Source of the DNA: Myxococcales bacterium
Lineage (GTDB): Bacteria; Myxococcota_A; UBA9042; GCA-2863065
Assembly: GCA_018780435.1 (NCBI GenBank)
Contig: JADMJS010000762.1
Coordinates: 1-54,961, forward strand
Length of the DNA stretch: 54,961 nt
Reading direction: 5' to 3'
The notes beneath the pieces were generated by a model, which saw only the letters and a list, made by a program, of their open reading frames with translations, made no database searches and was not told the origin of the DNA. The position numbers were made by a program, and so were the translations under genes. This document shows, piece after piece, positions 17,117 through 29,300 of this stretch. The number at the start of each line of letters is the position of its first letter. The stretch's first letter is position 1.

Positions 17117-17155
17117 TCAAAGAACTTTGAACCCTCCTTATTGGGCGCCGCCCAA
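17117..17155. promoter_or_regulatory. Two adjacent palindromes upstream of the giant lipoprotein gene
   Basis: The 338-base gap between 17018 and 17357 holds no gene I can support. Within it lie two perfect inverted repeats 10 nt apart: TCAAAG-AA-CTTTGA (17117-17130) and TTGGGCG-C-CGCCCAA (17141-17155). They are 200 nt upstream of the giant gene and could be operator sites or mark the transcript end of something on the other strand. No convincing -10/-35 pair was found closer to the start. Confidence 0.4.
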
Positions 17156-17356
17156 ACGTTGTCGGTCGTCGCCTCAGACCGATAGGGTCCGATCAGAAAG
17201 CGATCCCCGCAGTCGATCTGGCTCGCACCTGGCGCTGTTGGCATCGGCTGGACCGTGACGCCTCACGTCAGAGACTGGTGACTTGCCCTGGTACCGAGGC
17301 CCGGCGCAGGCGGCCCATAGGCCTGTCTACGTTGAATCCTCGAGAGCGGAGATTCC

Positions 17357-20300
17357 ATGCGTTCCAAACTGTCACCTCTCGTCGTCTTGATCGTCTTGGC
17401 CGGCTGCGGCGCGGAGCCCGAACTCTCATCGTCGGGGCTCCCGCCAGGCGCCGATATCGGCCCCGACGTGACGGTTCAAGTGAACGATGCCACGCCGGCT
17501 GATGACCGCGACGCCTTGGCCGACGACGTCTCGGGAACACCCGGCCCCGCTTCCGATGTGGTCCCCCCGGACATCGAGGTCGCTCCCGACTCGGCCGTCC
17601 TACCCGACAGCGTCGCCGTCGAGACCGAGAGCCCGGCAGACACGGATCCCATCGCCGATTCGGAGCTCTCGACGGACACGGCCATTCCCGTGGACGCGGA
17701 AGTCCCCGTGGACGCGGAAGTGCCCTTGGATACTGAACTTTCGGTCGACGCCGAGCCCCCCGTAGACTCCGTGCTTTCGGTCGACATCGAGGAGCCCGCC
17801 GACACGAACGCGCCGATCGATAGCGAAGGGCCGCTCGACACCGCCGTGCCCGTCGACACCGAAGCCCCGCCGGACACCGAAGCCCCGCCGGACGCCGAAG
17901 CCCCGCCGGACACCGAAGTGCCGCCGGACACCGAAGCCCCGCCGGACACCGAAGTGCCTTCGGATACAGAGCCGACCGTCGACGTGACGCCGCCCCCGGA
18001 CGTGGTCGAGCCGCCGATCGACTGCGACACGCCGGAAGACTGTCCTTCGAGCGGCGCGCCGTGCGAGGTCGCGACATGCGAGGCTGGGCTCTGTGGCGTC
18101 GGGGTGGACCCGAACTGTGCGGCGCTCCCGCGATGCGGCAACGGGACCCGCGAGCGGGGCGAGGTCTGCGATGACGGCAACGTGCTGGGCGGCGACGGCT
18201 GCGACGAAGCCTGCGCCTCCGAACGATGTGGTGACGGCCTGGTCGAGACCGCGCTCGGAGAGCTCTGCGACGATGGTGGCGTCGCGCCCTTCGACGGCTG
18301 CGATGGTCGATGTGTCCCTGAGGTCTGTGGGAACGGCTTTCGCCAGTTTGGTGAGGCGTGCGACGCCGGGGACCGCGACGTCGACGACGACGGCTGCACA
18401 CCGGAGTGCGAGTACGCGCCCTGCACCGCGTTCGTGCTCGGTCTGGACTTCCCGGAGGCGCCGTGGGCCGTGGCGTGGGCCCTTCGTGATCACACGGGCG
18501 AGACCGTGGCCGGCGCGACGACGGGGACGTACGCCGGCCGCACGTCGGCTACGATCCCGATGCGGCTCTTGCCGGGGCCCTACGAACTCATATTCAGCGA
18601 CGTCGCCCCCGGGGTCCCGGGTCTCACCTTTTCGCTGACGGACGCTGCTGGCGCCGTGGTGCTCGCCGGGACCAAGGGGGAGCCTGGGGCCGTGGTCTTC
18701 GACGTGACGGCCGAGTGCAGCACGTTCTGCGGCGATGGCGTCGTCTCGGCCGACGAAGGGTGTGATGACGGGAGCCGGGTCGACGGGGACGGCTGTAGCG
18801 CGAGCTGCCAAGTCGAGTCGTGTGGCGATGGGACCGTGCAGCCGCTCCTCGACGAGGCCTGCGATGGCGGCGAGGCCTGTGGCGTCGACTGTCGCCGGCT
18901 CGGCTGCGGCGACACCGTCGTCGTAGCGCCGGAGACCTGTGACGACGGCGACGTCGTGTCCGGCGACGGCTGCTCGGCGGCCTGCGACGAGGAGCGGTGC
19001 GGTGACGGCGTCGTTCAACGGCTCCTCGGCGAGGTCTGCGATGACGGCTCACCCACGTTCGGCGCTGCGTGCACCGACGCGTGCTCGGTACATCGGTGTG
19101 GGCCGGTTCGGGTGGAGGTGACTCCTGGCGACAACGTGCTGGCGACGTGGACCCTCCGCGACGAGCTTGGCGCGGTGGTCAGCAGCGGCGGCGCTGGGCC
19201 GGCCTCGACGGGGACGAGCCTCACGCTCTTCGGAGGGCGTTACCTCCTGTCCATGGACGGTGGCGACTGGCTCGGCGGCGCTCTCGTCGTCCGCGACGCG
19301 AGCGACACCGTCCTCGCCACCGGCACCGGCCCACTGCCGGGGCTCGGCACCGAGTCGAGCGCTCATCTTGAGCTCGACCTGCCGTGCATCACCTCGTGGT
19401 GCGGCGACGGCGCCCCAGACGAGCCGCTCGGCGAGCTCTGCGACGACGGCAACCGGAACTCGGGTGATGGCTGCGACGACCGTTGCGAACCCGAGAGCTG
19501 CACCCCGACCTGCGTGGAGCCGCCGTGTGAAGACGCCTGCGCGGCTGCCTGCGCTCCGGTCCTGGTTCGCACGCGCACCGGTCAATACGGCGCGCTCGTC
19601 GCGTGGCGCATCGAAGACGCCCACGGGCACCTCCTTGCGTCGGCGCCACCCGGGACCTTCGGTGACGACGACGACGTCACCACCGCCGTGGCCCTCCCGC
19701 CGGGGGTTCATGGGCTCATCCTCGAGTCGCCCATGGCCTTCGGTTGGCCCTCGGGCAGCGTCGACGTCCGCGACGTCACGGGCGCCCTCCTCGCCGAAGG
19801 GACGCTTGCGGCCGCGACACGGTCGGCCCTGCCGCTCAAGGCCGCCTGCATCACGGCGTGGTGTGGCGACGGGATCCCGTCCGAGAGCGACGGTGAGACT
19901 TGCGACGACGGCAATCGCGACGGCGGTGACGGGTGCGGCCCGAGCTGCCTCATCGAGCGGTGCGGCGATGGCCTAGTGCAGTCGGGCCGCGGCGAGGCGT
20001 GCGATGACGGCGAGAACGTCGACGGCGACGGGTGCAGCGCCGCGTGCATCCTCGAAGGCTGTGGCGACGGCGTGACCCACGCCGGGCTCGGCGAGCTCTG
20101 TGACGACGGTAACGAGCGGCCGGGCGACGGCTGCTCGGCCTTCTGTGTAGTCGAAGGGTGCGGCGACGGCGCCCTCCAGGCGATCCTCGGCGAGACGTGT
20201 GACGACGGCAACACCGTCCCCGGCGACCGCTGCGACGCCGACTGCCATCTCGAAGGGTGTGGCAACGGCGACCTCGAAGCGGACCTCGGTGAAGGCTGCG

Positions 20301-23300
20301 ACGACGGCAACACACTCCCCGGCGATGGGTGTTCCGCGGCGTGTCAGGAAGAACGTTGTGGTGATGGCCTCGTGTCCGAAGCCGCGGGGGAGACCTGCGA
20401 CGACGGCGCCGACGTGCCGGGCGATGGGTGCGACGCCAATTGCCGACTCGAAGCGTGTACGTCTCACACGTTGCGCGTCGAAATCCCAGCGACGAGTAGC
20501 GAGAGCGCTGTGGTCTCGTGGACCCTCGAGGCCGCCGATGGGCGTGTGCTCGCGACGGCCCCGGCTTACCCCGGGGCCGGTGTGCACGAGACCACAGTCG
20601 AGCTTCCGCCGGGCGAGAACGTGCTCGTCGCCGACGGCGATGGCGTCGCGACGATCTCGCTCGTCGACCGCGCTCGGACCGTGCTGGCCTCGGCCACCCT
20701 CGAGCTGGGCGGCGATGCACAGATGGTGGTCTTCACCTCGGGTTGTATCGAGGCGTGGTGCGGCGACGGCCTCGTTCAACCCGGGCGCGGCGAAGTTTGC
20801 GACGACGGGAACACCGCGCCCGACGACGGCTGCACGAACGCGTGTGCGCTCGCGCGATGTGGCGACGGCATCGTGCAGACGGGGCTCCTCGAAGAGTGTG
20901 ACGACGGCGGGGTAGGGACGCCCGGCGAGGCCGACGGCTGCTCCGAGAGCTGCCTTGAGGAGCGTTGTGGCAACGGGCGGCTCGACCTCGGGGAAGCCTG
21001 TGACGACGGCGCCACCGAGCCCGAGGACGGCTGCTCCGCGTCCTGCGTGCTCGAACGGTGCGGCGACGGCGTCACGCAGCTCCCACTCGGGGAGGAGTGC
21101 GACGGCGGCCTGGGGGCGAGTATCGACGACGGCTGCAGCGAGGACTGCCGACTGGAGATCTGCGGAGACGGCGTCGTCCACGTCGTGTTCGGCGAGGAGT
21201 GTGATCTCGGCGAGGCCAACGGCGCGTCGTTGAGCCCGTGCGACGTCGATTGCATCGCGATCGTCTGTGGCGACGACCGGCTGCACCCGAGCGAAGCGTG
21301 TGATGATGGGAACGACGAGTCTGGCGATGGTTGCTCTTCGGAGTGCGTCGTCGAGCTCTGTGGCGACGGGGTGACGCAGCTCGGTCTGGGCGAGACGTGT
21401 GACGATGGCGGGGTCGAGCCCGGCGACGGCTGCACCGACCGGTGCCAGCGCGAGCGCTGCGGTGACGGGACCCAACAGGGCGGGGAGGCCTGCGACGACG
21501 GCGGCACCGAGGTGGGCGACGGGTGCAGCGAGCTGTGCGTGGTCGAACGGTGTGGCGACGGCGTGGTGCAAGCGGCGCTCGGAGAGACGTGCGACGCCGG
21601 GGAGACCGTGGATCCGACCTGCAGCGCGAGCTGTTCGGTCCCGCGCTGCGGCGATGGCCAAGTCCATGTAATTATGGGTGAAGAGTGCGACGACGGCGGC
21701 AAGGGCGACGACGATGGGTGTTCCGCCGCGTGCCGACTCGAACGGTGTGGTGACGGGACCCAGCACGTCGCGCTCGGTGAAGCCTGCGACGACGGCAACG
21801 AGGCGGAAGGCGACGGGTGTGGCCCCACGTGCGCGGTCGAGGTCTGTGGTGACGCCCGCGTTCAGGCGCCCCGTGAGAACTGTGACGACGGCAATGTCGC
21901 GAGCGGCGACGGCTGCGACGCGGCGTGCCGCCGGGAGTTCTGTGGCGACGGCACGACGCAGCCGGGCATCGGGGAGAGCTGCGACGACGGCGCGAACGTG
22001 GATGCCGATGGCTGCGACGGCGCCTGCAACTCGGAGACCTGCGGCAATGGGCTCGCGCAAGCGGGCGAAGCCTGCGACGACGGCAACACCGTGGCCGACG
22101 ACGGCTGCAGCCCCACCTGCGCAATAGAAGCCTGCGCGCCGTACGTCCTGACGCTCACTGCGGCGGCGGGCTTGACGCTCTCGGGCGCCCACCACGCGTG
22201 GCGTATCGAAGACGAGCTCGGGGACACGGTCGCCACCAGCGCGGGCGTCGAGCTCGCCGGGGCCTCGGCCGAGACCCGCGTGCCGCTGCGCCCGGGCGTT
22301 CACCGCGTCGTCTTCGTGAACCCGAGCGGCCTCGGCTGGAACGGCGCCGTGTTGACGCTCCGGGAAGACGATGGCGCCGTCGTCGCCTCGGGCGCCTATG
22401 GTGAGGCGGCCTCGGCGTCGTTCACCGCCCGGTGTCAGCGGGCGTGGTGTAGCGACGGAGCTCTACAGGCGTCCCGCGGTGAGCTCTGCGATGACGGCAA
22501 TCGCGCTTCCCGCGATGGATGTGGACCGACTTGCCAGCTCGAAGCGTGCCGCAATGTGACCGTCATTGCCCGCTCGACCTGGGTGACGGGCATGGGCTGG
22601 AACATCCGTGACGGCGCCGGGCTGCTCGTGGCCGAACGGTCCTTCGAGACGCCGCCCTCGACTTACAGCTCCTACGAACAAGGCGCGACCCTCGTCCCCG
22701 GTCGCACCTACACGCTGACGGGGATCGGCCCCGGTGGCTTCAACCCGCCGGGTTGGCAAGGAGGCCAGCTCGAGCTTCGCGACCACGCGGGCGGCCTCAT
22801 GGCCGTGATGTCGCTCGTGGTCGGTGAGTCGCAGAAGTCAGTGTCTTTTACTCTGGCGTGCGACGAGCGGTGCGGCGACGGTCGCACGCAACCGGGGCTC
22901 GGTGAGACGTGCGACGACGGGAGCCTCGTCGCGGGCGACGGCTGCGACGCCACCTGCCAGACCGAGACGTGCGCCCGCTGGACCGTCGAGGCCACGAGCG
23001 CCGCCGGGTACGGACAGAACGTGCGCTGGTCGCTGAAACGCGCGGGTGTCATCGCGGCCGAATCGGGCCCCTGGGTGCGGCCTCCGGACGGCCTCATCAC
23101 GACGTCGGTGCCGGCCCTCGACGGGGAGTACCTCATCGAGCTCCACGCGCTTGGGACCGGCTGGGGCAACGTCGGTCGCTTCGTGCTGCGTGACGGCGGC
23201 GGGGGGATTCGGGCCGATATCCCTTTCACGACGGGCAACTACGCCTCTCGAAGCGTCGTGGCCTCGTGCGCCGCGCCGACCTGCCGGGATGGCATCGTCC

Positions 23301-26300
23301 AGCCGCTCTACGGAGAAGGATGCGAGGATGGCAACGACGCCGAGAAGGACGGCTGCTCGCCGACTTGCACGTGGGAGCCCTGTTCGGCGCACACGCTGGC
23401 GCTCTCGAATACGAGCGCGGCGACCCGGCTCACCATCCGAAACGCGGCGGGTGTCCTTGTGGTGGCGACAGCGGCGGGCGCGCTAAGCGGCGTGACGTCG
23501 CTGCCGCTGAACCTCTCGGATGGCCTTCACACCTTCGAGCTGACGTCGGACCGCAGCACCCCGGCGACGCTGAAGGACCACCTTGGGACCACCCTGGTCG
23601 AGGGGACCTTCCCGAGCACGGCGCGGTCCTTCCGCGTGTCCTGCAAGAAGGGCTGCGGCGATGGCGCCATCCAGCCTGGGGAGACGTGTGATGATGGCGG
23701 CGAGACCGCGGGCGATGGCTGCTCGGAGACCTGCGCGCTCGAGGGCTGTTCGGCCTATCGTCTCATCACTCAGTCGAGGCCGGGGACGACCGCGATCGGC
23801 TGGTCGCTTCGCGACGCTCTGGGGACCCCGGTCGCGACCGGGGAGTACGTAAGCAACGGCGCTAGCCGAACGGTCCCCGTGTCCCTGGTCGACGGGACCT
23901 ACTCGCTACAGCTCACGTCGACCCAGTCGGGTTGGAACGGCGGCTACTGGGCGCTCGTCGACGCACGCGACCGCGTCGTCCACACAGGGACGCTCGCGTC
24001 CGGGAGCACCGCGACCGTGTCGCTACCGGTCCGCTGCACCGGGGTGTGCGGCGACGGCGTCCTGGCGCCGAACGAAGAGTGCGACGACGGCGCTCGCGTT
24101 GCGGGTGACGGGTGCGACGCGTCGTGCCAGGCCGAACCGTGTGGGGCTCATGTCATCACGGTGTTCAACCCGGCCCTGAACTCGAGCCTTGGGTGGGAGC
24201 TCTACGACGACGGCCGGCTCATCGCGCTGGCGACGGCCGACATGCTTGGGGCTGGGGTTCGCAGCGACCGCGCCGTCGTCTTCGGGGTGGGCAATTTCAC
24301 GTTCCGCACCTTGCTTCATCAGGGCGGCCTCGGCAGCGGCTGGGGCGCCGCGTCGTACGCCATCGACGACTTCGCGGGTGGCCGCATGGCCGAGGGCACG
24401 CTCGTCAGCGGGATCCAAGGCGACGTCACGCTCGTCGAGAGCTGCACGCAGCGTTGTGGCGACGGGCTCTTGCAGCCCACGCTCGGTGAGACCTGCGACG
24501 ACGGCGCTCTGACCTCAGGCGACGGCTGTGACGCGAGCTGCCGAGACGAAGCGTGCGCAGTACACACCATCACGGTCGACGGCGGCGCCGACGCGTCGCT
24601 ACTCGGCTGGCGGCTCGTGAACGCCCAGGGCAACACCGTCGCCGAAGCCCCCATCGGCAGCTTCAGCGCTGGCGCGATCACGTCTCGAACCGTCGAGCTC
24701 GTCGATGGCGACTACTCGCTGGTTGGGCTCGAAGCGGCGAACAACGGCGTGACGTCCTACTCGTGGATCGAGGTTCACGACCATGAAGGTGGGCGGCTCG
24801 CCTCGGGTGCACTCGACGGGGGGCAGACCCTCTCCGTGTCGGCCGCATGCCCGAGCGCGTGCGGCGATGGGATCGCGGCGACCGCGGCGGGTGAAGAGTG
24901 CGACGACGGGGCCAAGGCCCCTGGAGACGGGTGCGACGCGAGCTGCGAGGCCGAGGCGTGTGGGCGCCCGACGCTGTGGATTACCCCCAACGGCAACGCC
25001 GCTCTCCTCGGGTGGCGCATCGAAGACAGCGCCGGCCGGGTCGTCGTTCGTGGCCGTCCCGGCACGCTCACTCCCTCTACCCCGGCGGCCATCCCGCTGG
25101 TCCTGCCGGCCGGTGCGTTCCGGCTCCGGCTCACCGATCCCAGCTCGAACGCGAGCTACTGGACCGGTTCTACGGTCGAGGTGGACGACGGCGGCGGCGC
25201 CCGACTCCTGCGCTGGATCCCCGGATCTTCGGACGCCGCGACCCCGCAGCCCTTCACCGTCGACTGCACGGCGGCGTGCGGCAACGGCGTGGTTCAAGCC
25301 GGGTACGGCGAAGCGTGCGACGACGGCAATACGGCGGGCGGCGACGGCTGTTCAGCGACGTGCCAATCCGAGCCCTGCGCCCGGCACCAGCTCGAGGTCA
25401 TCACGGAAGGCAGCGCGTGGACCATCGGCTGGCGGCTCGTCGATCCCTTGGGCCGGACTGCGATCGAGCGGCCCATCGGCAGCCTCGCATCGAATCAAAC
25501 GACCGTCACGCCGCTGGTCATGCCGACGGGTCCGTGGTCGCTCGTCCTCGACGCGGTGCAGGCGGCGAACGGCTGGAACGGTAGCCGCTTCATCCTCCGC
25601 GACGACGGCGGCGCTATCATCCTCGAAGGCACGTTGCCGGCCGGCAACGCCGTCATCACCTACCCAATCGAGACGGCCTGCGAGGCCCCGTGCGGCGACG
25701 GGCGGGTGCAGCCCGGCTACGGCGAGACCTGCGACGACGGCGGGACCGTGCCCGGCGACGGCTGCGACGCGACGTGTCGTTATGAGGTCTGCAGTCAGGC
25801 GACGATCGAGATGGAGACGAGCGCGCTCGTCGGCGCGCCGGTGAGCTGGCGGCTCGAAGATGCCAGCGGCAAGGTCCTCGCCAGCGCCGCGCAGGGGAGC
25901 CTCCAGCCCGGGACCGTCACGTCGACGCCCGTCTCGCTCCTCGACGGCGCCTATACGCTTGTGGTCGGCAGCACGGACGTCCGCGGGTGGGCCGGCGGGA
26001 TACTCCGGGTGCGCGACGCGGGAGGCGACGTGCTCCGGACGATGACCCTCGAGTCCTTCGGCAGCGCCACGGCCAGCTTCGCCATGGCCTGCACCGGTGA
26101 GTGCGGCAACGGCATCGTGCAGCCGTCGCGAGGCGAAGCCTGCGACGACGGGGACCTCGTGGCCGGTGACGGGTGCAACGCGCTCTGTCAGCTCGAGCCC
26201 TGCGCCCGTCACCGCCTCGTCGTACACGCTGACGGCTACGGCGGGAGCATCGGGTGGGCGATCCGTGATGCGGAGGGCAACCTCGTCGCGAACCGGTCGC

Positions 26301-29300
26301 CGGGGTCCTTGCCGCCACTCGCCTCGACCGCGACGGATGTCGAGTTCGGGAGCGGCGCCTATACCCTCGAGCTCCTTCGGGCCCCGGGTGGGTGGGGCTG
26401 GAACGACAGCCGCTACGAGCTTAAGGATGCGGGCGGCGCGGTTGTCCTGAGCGGGACGCTGGCCGAGGGCACCTACGGCGCGGTGCCTTTCGTCGAGGCC
26501 TGCGACCTCGGGTGTGGCGACGACTTCGTTCAGACTGGCATCGGTGAACAATGTGAAGACGGGAACACGGCACCTCTGGACGGCTGCGCCGGGTGTCTCT
26601 ACGAGGCGTGCGCTGGATACCGTCTCCGCGTCGTGACCAATGGTGCGGGGCCGAACCTCGGGTGGCGCGTCGATTCGGCGTCGGGGGTGACCGTCGCGAC
26701 GAGACCCATCGGGTCCCTCCCGACTAGCGGCGAGACGACCACGGACGTCCCGATGCCCGATGGGGACTACGCCATCCACCTCTCCGTGAGTCCCGGGCTG
26801 TCCGGCTGGTACGGCAGCTACTACGAGCTCTTGGACCACGTCGGCGGGCTCGTGCGGACCGGCACACTCACGTCGGGGACCGCCGAGAGCATCCCCATCA
26901 CGGCACGATGCGCCCAGCGGTGCGGCGACGGGCTGGCACAACCCGGCCGCGGCGAGAGCTGTGACGACGGCAACGAGCTGAGCGGCGACGGCTGCGCGCC
27001 CGGGTGCATCGCCGAAGCGTGCAGCGCACATACCGTCCGGCTGCGGACGACCTTCGCCGGACCCGAGACCAGCGTGGTCCTCTCAGACGCGGCGGGGCGC
27101 GTTCGTGCCCGTCGCGATCGCGGCTCGCTGATGAACCAGAGCACGGTCTCCATCCCCGTCACCCTCGAGGAAGGCCTCTACACTGTGGCGCTCGGTGGCG
27201 CCGACGGGACCGGCTGGAGCGGCGGCGATCTCGTCGTCACCGATGCCGTGGGCACCGTCCTCGGCACGACTGCGCTCTTGTCGGCGACCGGATCCCTCTC
27301 CCTCGACGTGCGATGTGCCCGCTCGTGCGGCGACGGGCTGCTCAGCCCGGGGCTTGGCGAGACGTGTGACGACGGCGGGACAGACCCCGAGGATGGCTGC
27401 TCGGCGACGTGCAAGATCGAGCGCTGCGGCGACGGGGTGGTACAGGCGTCACGCAGCGAGAGCTGTGATGACGGTAACACGGACTCGAACGACGGTTGCA
27501 GCGCGACCTGCATCGTGGAGCGTTGCGGCGACGGCGTCCGGCAGACCGCCGAAGCGTGTGAAGACGGGGGGTCGGAGGGCGGCGACGGCTGTTCAGCGAC
27601 CTGTACGGTCGAGCCTTGCGCCGCGCACGTCCTTCGTATTCGCACGGGGGAGTTCGCGCTTCCGAGCGGCTGGATGCTCTCGCGCGACGCAGCCCATCCG
27701 GGGCAGGCGGCCCTCGTCACGAGCGCGCCCGCCTCGAGTCACGCGACCCCTCTGGTCACGACCGAACAGTCGGTCACGCTCTACGACGGTGTCCACGCTT
27801 TCGCGCCGGTCGACCTCTCCGGCGTCTACGGTTGGCTCGGCGCGGCCTACTCGGTCATCAACGTCCAGAGTGGCGCCGTCATCGCGACGGGCACCTTCGA
27901 CGGCAGCTCGGTGGCGCCGCAGCAGTTCGATGTCTCATGTAAGCCGAAGGCGTGCGGCAACGGGCGCCTCGAGAGCGGCGAAGGCTGCGACGACGGCGAC
28001 ACGGATGGCGGCGACGGATGCGACGCGTCGTGCCAACCGGAGCAGTGCGCGCGGGCGACGCTCGAACTCACGTGGTCGGGTGTCGGGTCGGACGTCTCCT
28101 GGGAGCTCGTGCGGGGCGCACCCGGCGCGCTCACGGCCTCCGACCCGAGGGTCGCGTCGGGTGCCGTCGGGTCGCTCTCGGCGTCGACGTCCCCAACGAC
28201 GCTGGGCATCCCACTCGCCATCGGCGCGGACGCACTCGTCTTTCGAATCCGTTCTCTCGCGCGCACGTCGGTCACGTGGCGCATCGTCGACATTGCCAAC
28301 ACCTCCTTGGCCTCCGGGGCCTTGACGGCCTCGCTCCTGCTGACGCCCCGGGTGGCTGAGACGCCGTTGTTCTTTACCTGCCCGGCCGTCTGGTGCGGCG
28401 ATGGCATCGTGAGCGCAGCGCTCGGCGAAGAATGCGACGACGGAAACGCGGCGTCGCTCGACGGCTGCGACGAGGACTGCCGAGACGAGTTCTGTGGGGA
28501 CGGCATCCTCCAGCCCGTGCTCGGCGAGACCTGCGACGACGGCGGCACGTCGGATAACGACGGGTGCGGCCCTCTCTGCGCCGTGGAGCTCTGCGGTGAT
28601 GGGCTCCTGCAGCCGGCGCTCGGTGAACAGTGCGACGATGGCGGGCTCGTCGGTGGCGACGGCTGCGACGGCACTTGCGTCATCGAGCGCTGTGGCGACG
28701 GGATCGTTCAGCCGGCACTCGGCGAGGTCTGCGACGACGGGAACCTCGAGCCCGGTGACGGGTGTACCGCGAGCTGCCGTCCCGAGCCGTGTCGCACCTA
28801 CACGCTCGAACTCAGTGCAGGTGATTACGCTGGGCCTGTGAGCTGGCAGGTGGTGCGCGTGACCACGGGCGGCGTGGTCGTGGCCTCGTCGTGGAGCGCC
28901 ACCGCGGGCGCGACGCGCCTCGTGACGGTTCAGCTCCCCGATGGGGACTATCAGCTACGGCTCTCCCGTATAGCCACGGATGCATCCGGCCCGAGCCTCC
29001 GGCTTCGCGACTTCGTCGCTGGGGTCGTCACGACCATCACCATGGCCGCGGGAGACGCGGCGGCAGAAGACGTGGTCGTCCTCACCTGCGAGAAGTCCTG
29101 CGGCGACGGGATCGTGCAGCCGGGGCTGGGTGAGCAGTGCGACGACGGCGGGACGGCGGCCGAAGACGGCTGTGGCCCCACCTGTCGTCTGGAACGTTGT
29201 GGTGACGGCGTCATTCAGACGAGCCGGAGCGAGACGTGCGACGACGGCAACACGCTCAGCGGCGACGGCTGTAGCCTCGCGTGCATCACGGAGCGTTGCG

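Noticed and set aside
19973..22303. Very long open frame on the minus strand within the giant gene (also 31577-33631 and 17600-19018).
   Set aside because: It mirrors the GC-rich, periodic disulfide-repeat code of the plus strand. It has no ribosome site, no recognisable domain, and low-complexity Val/Ala/Arg composition.
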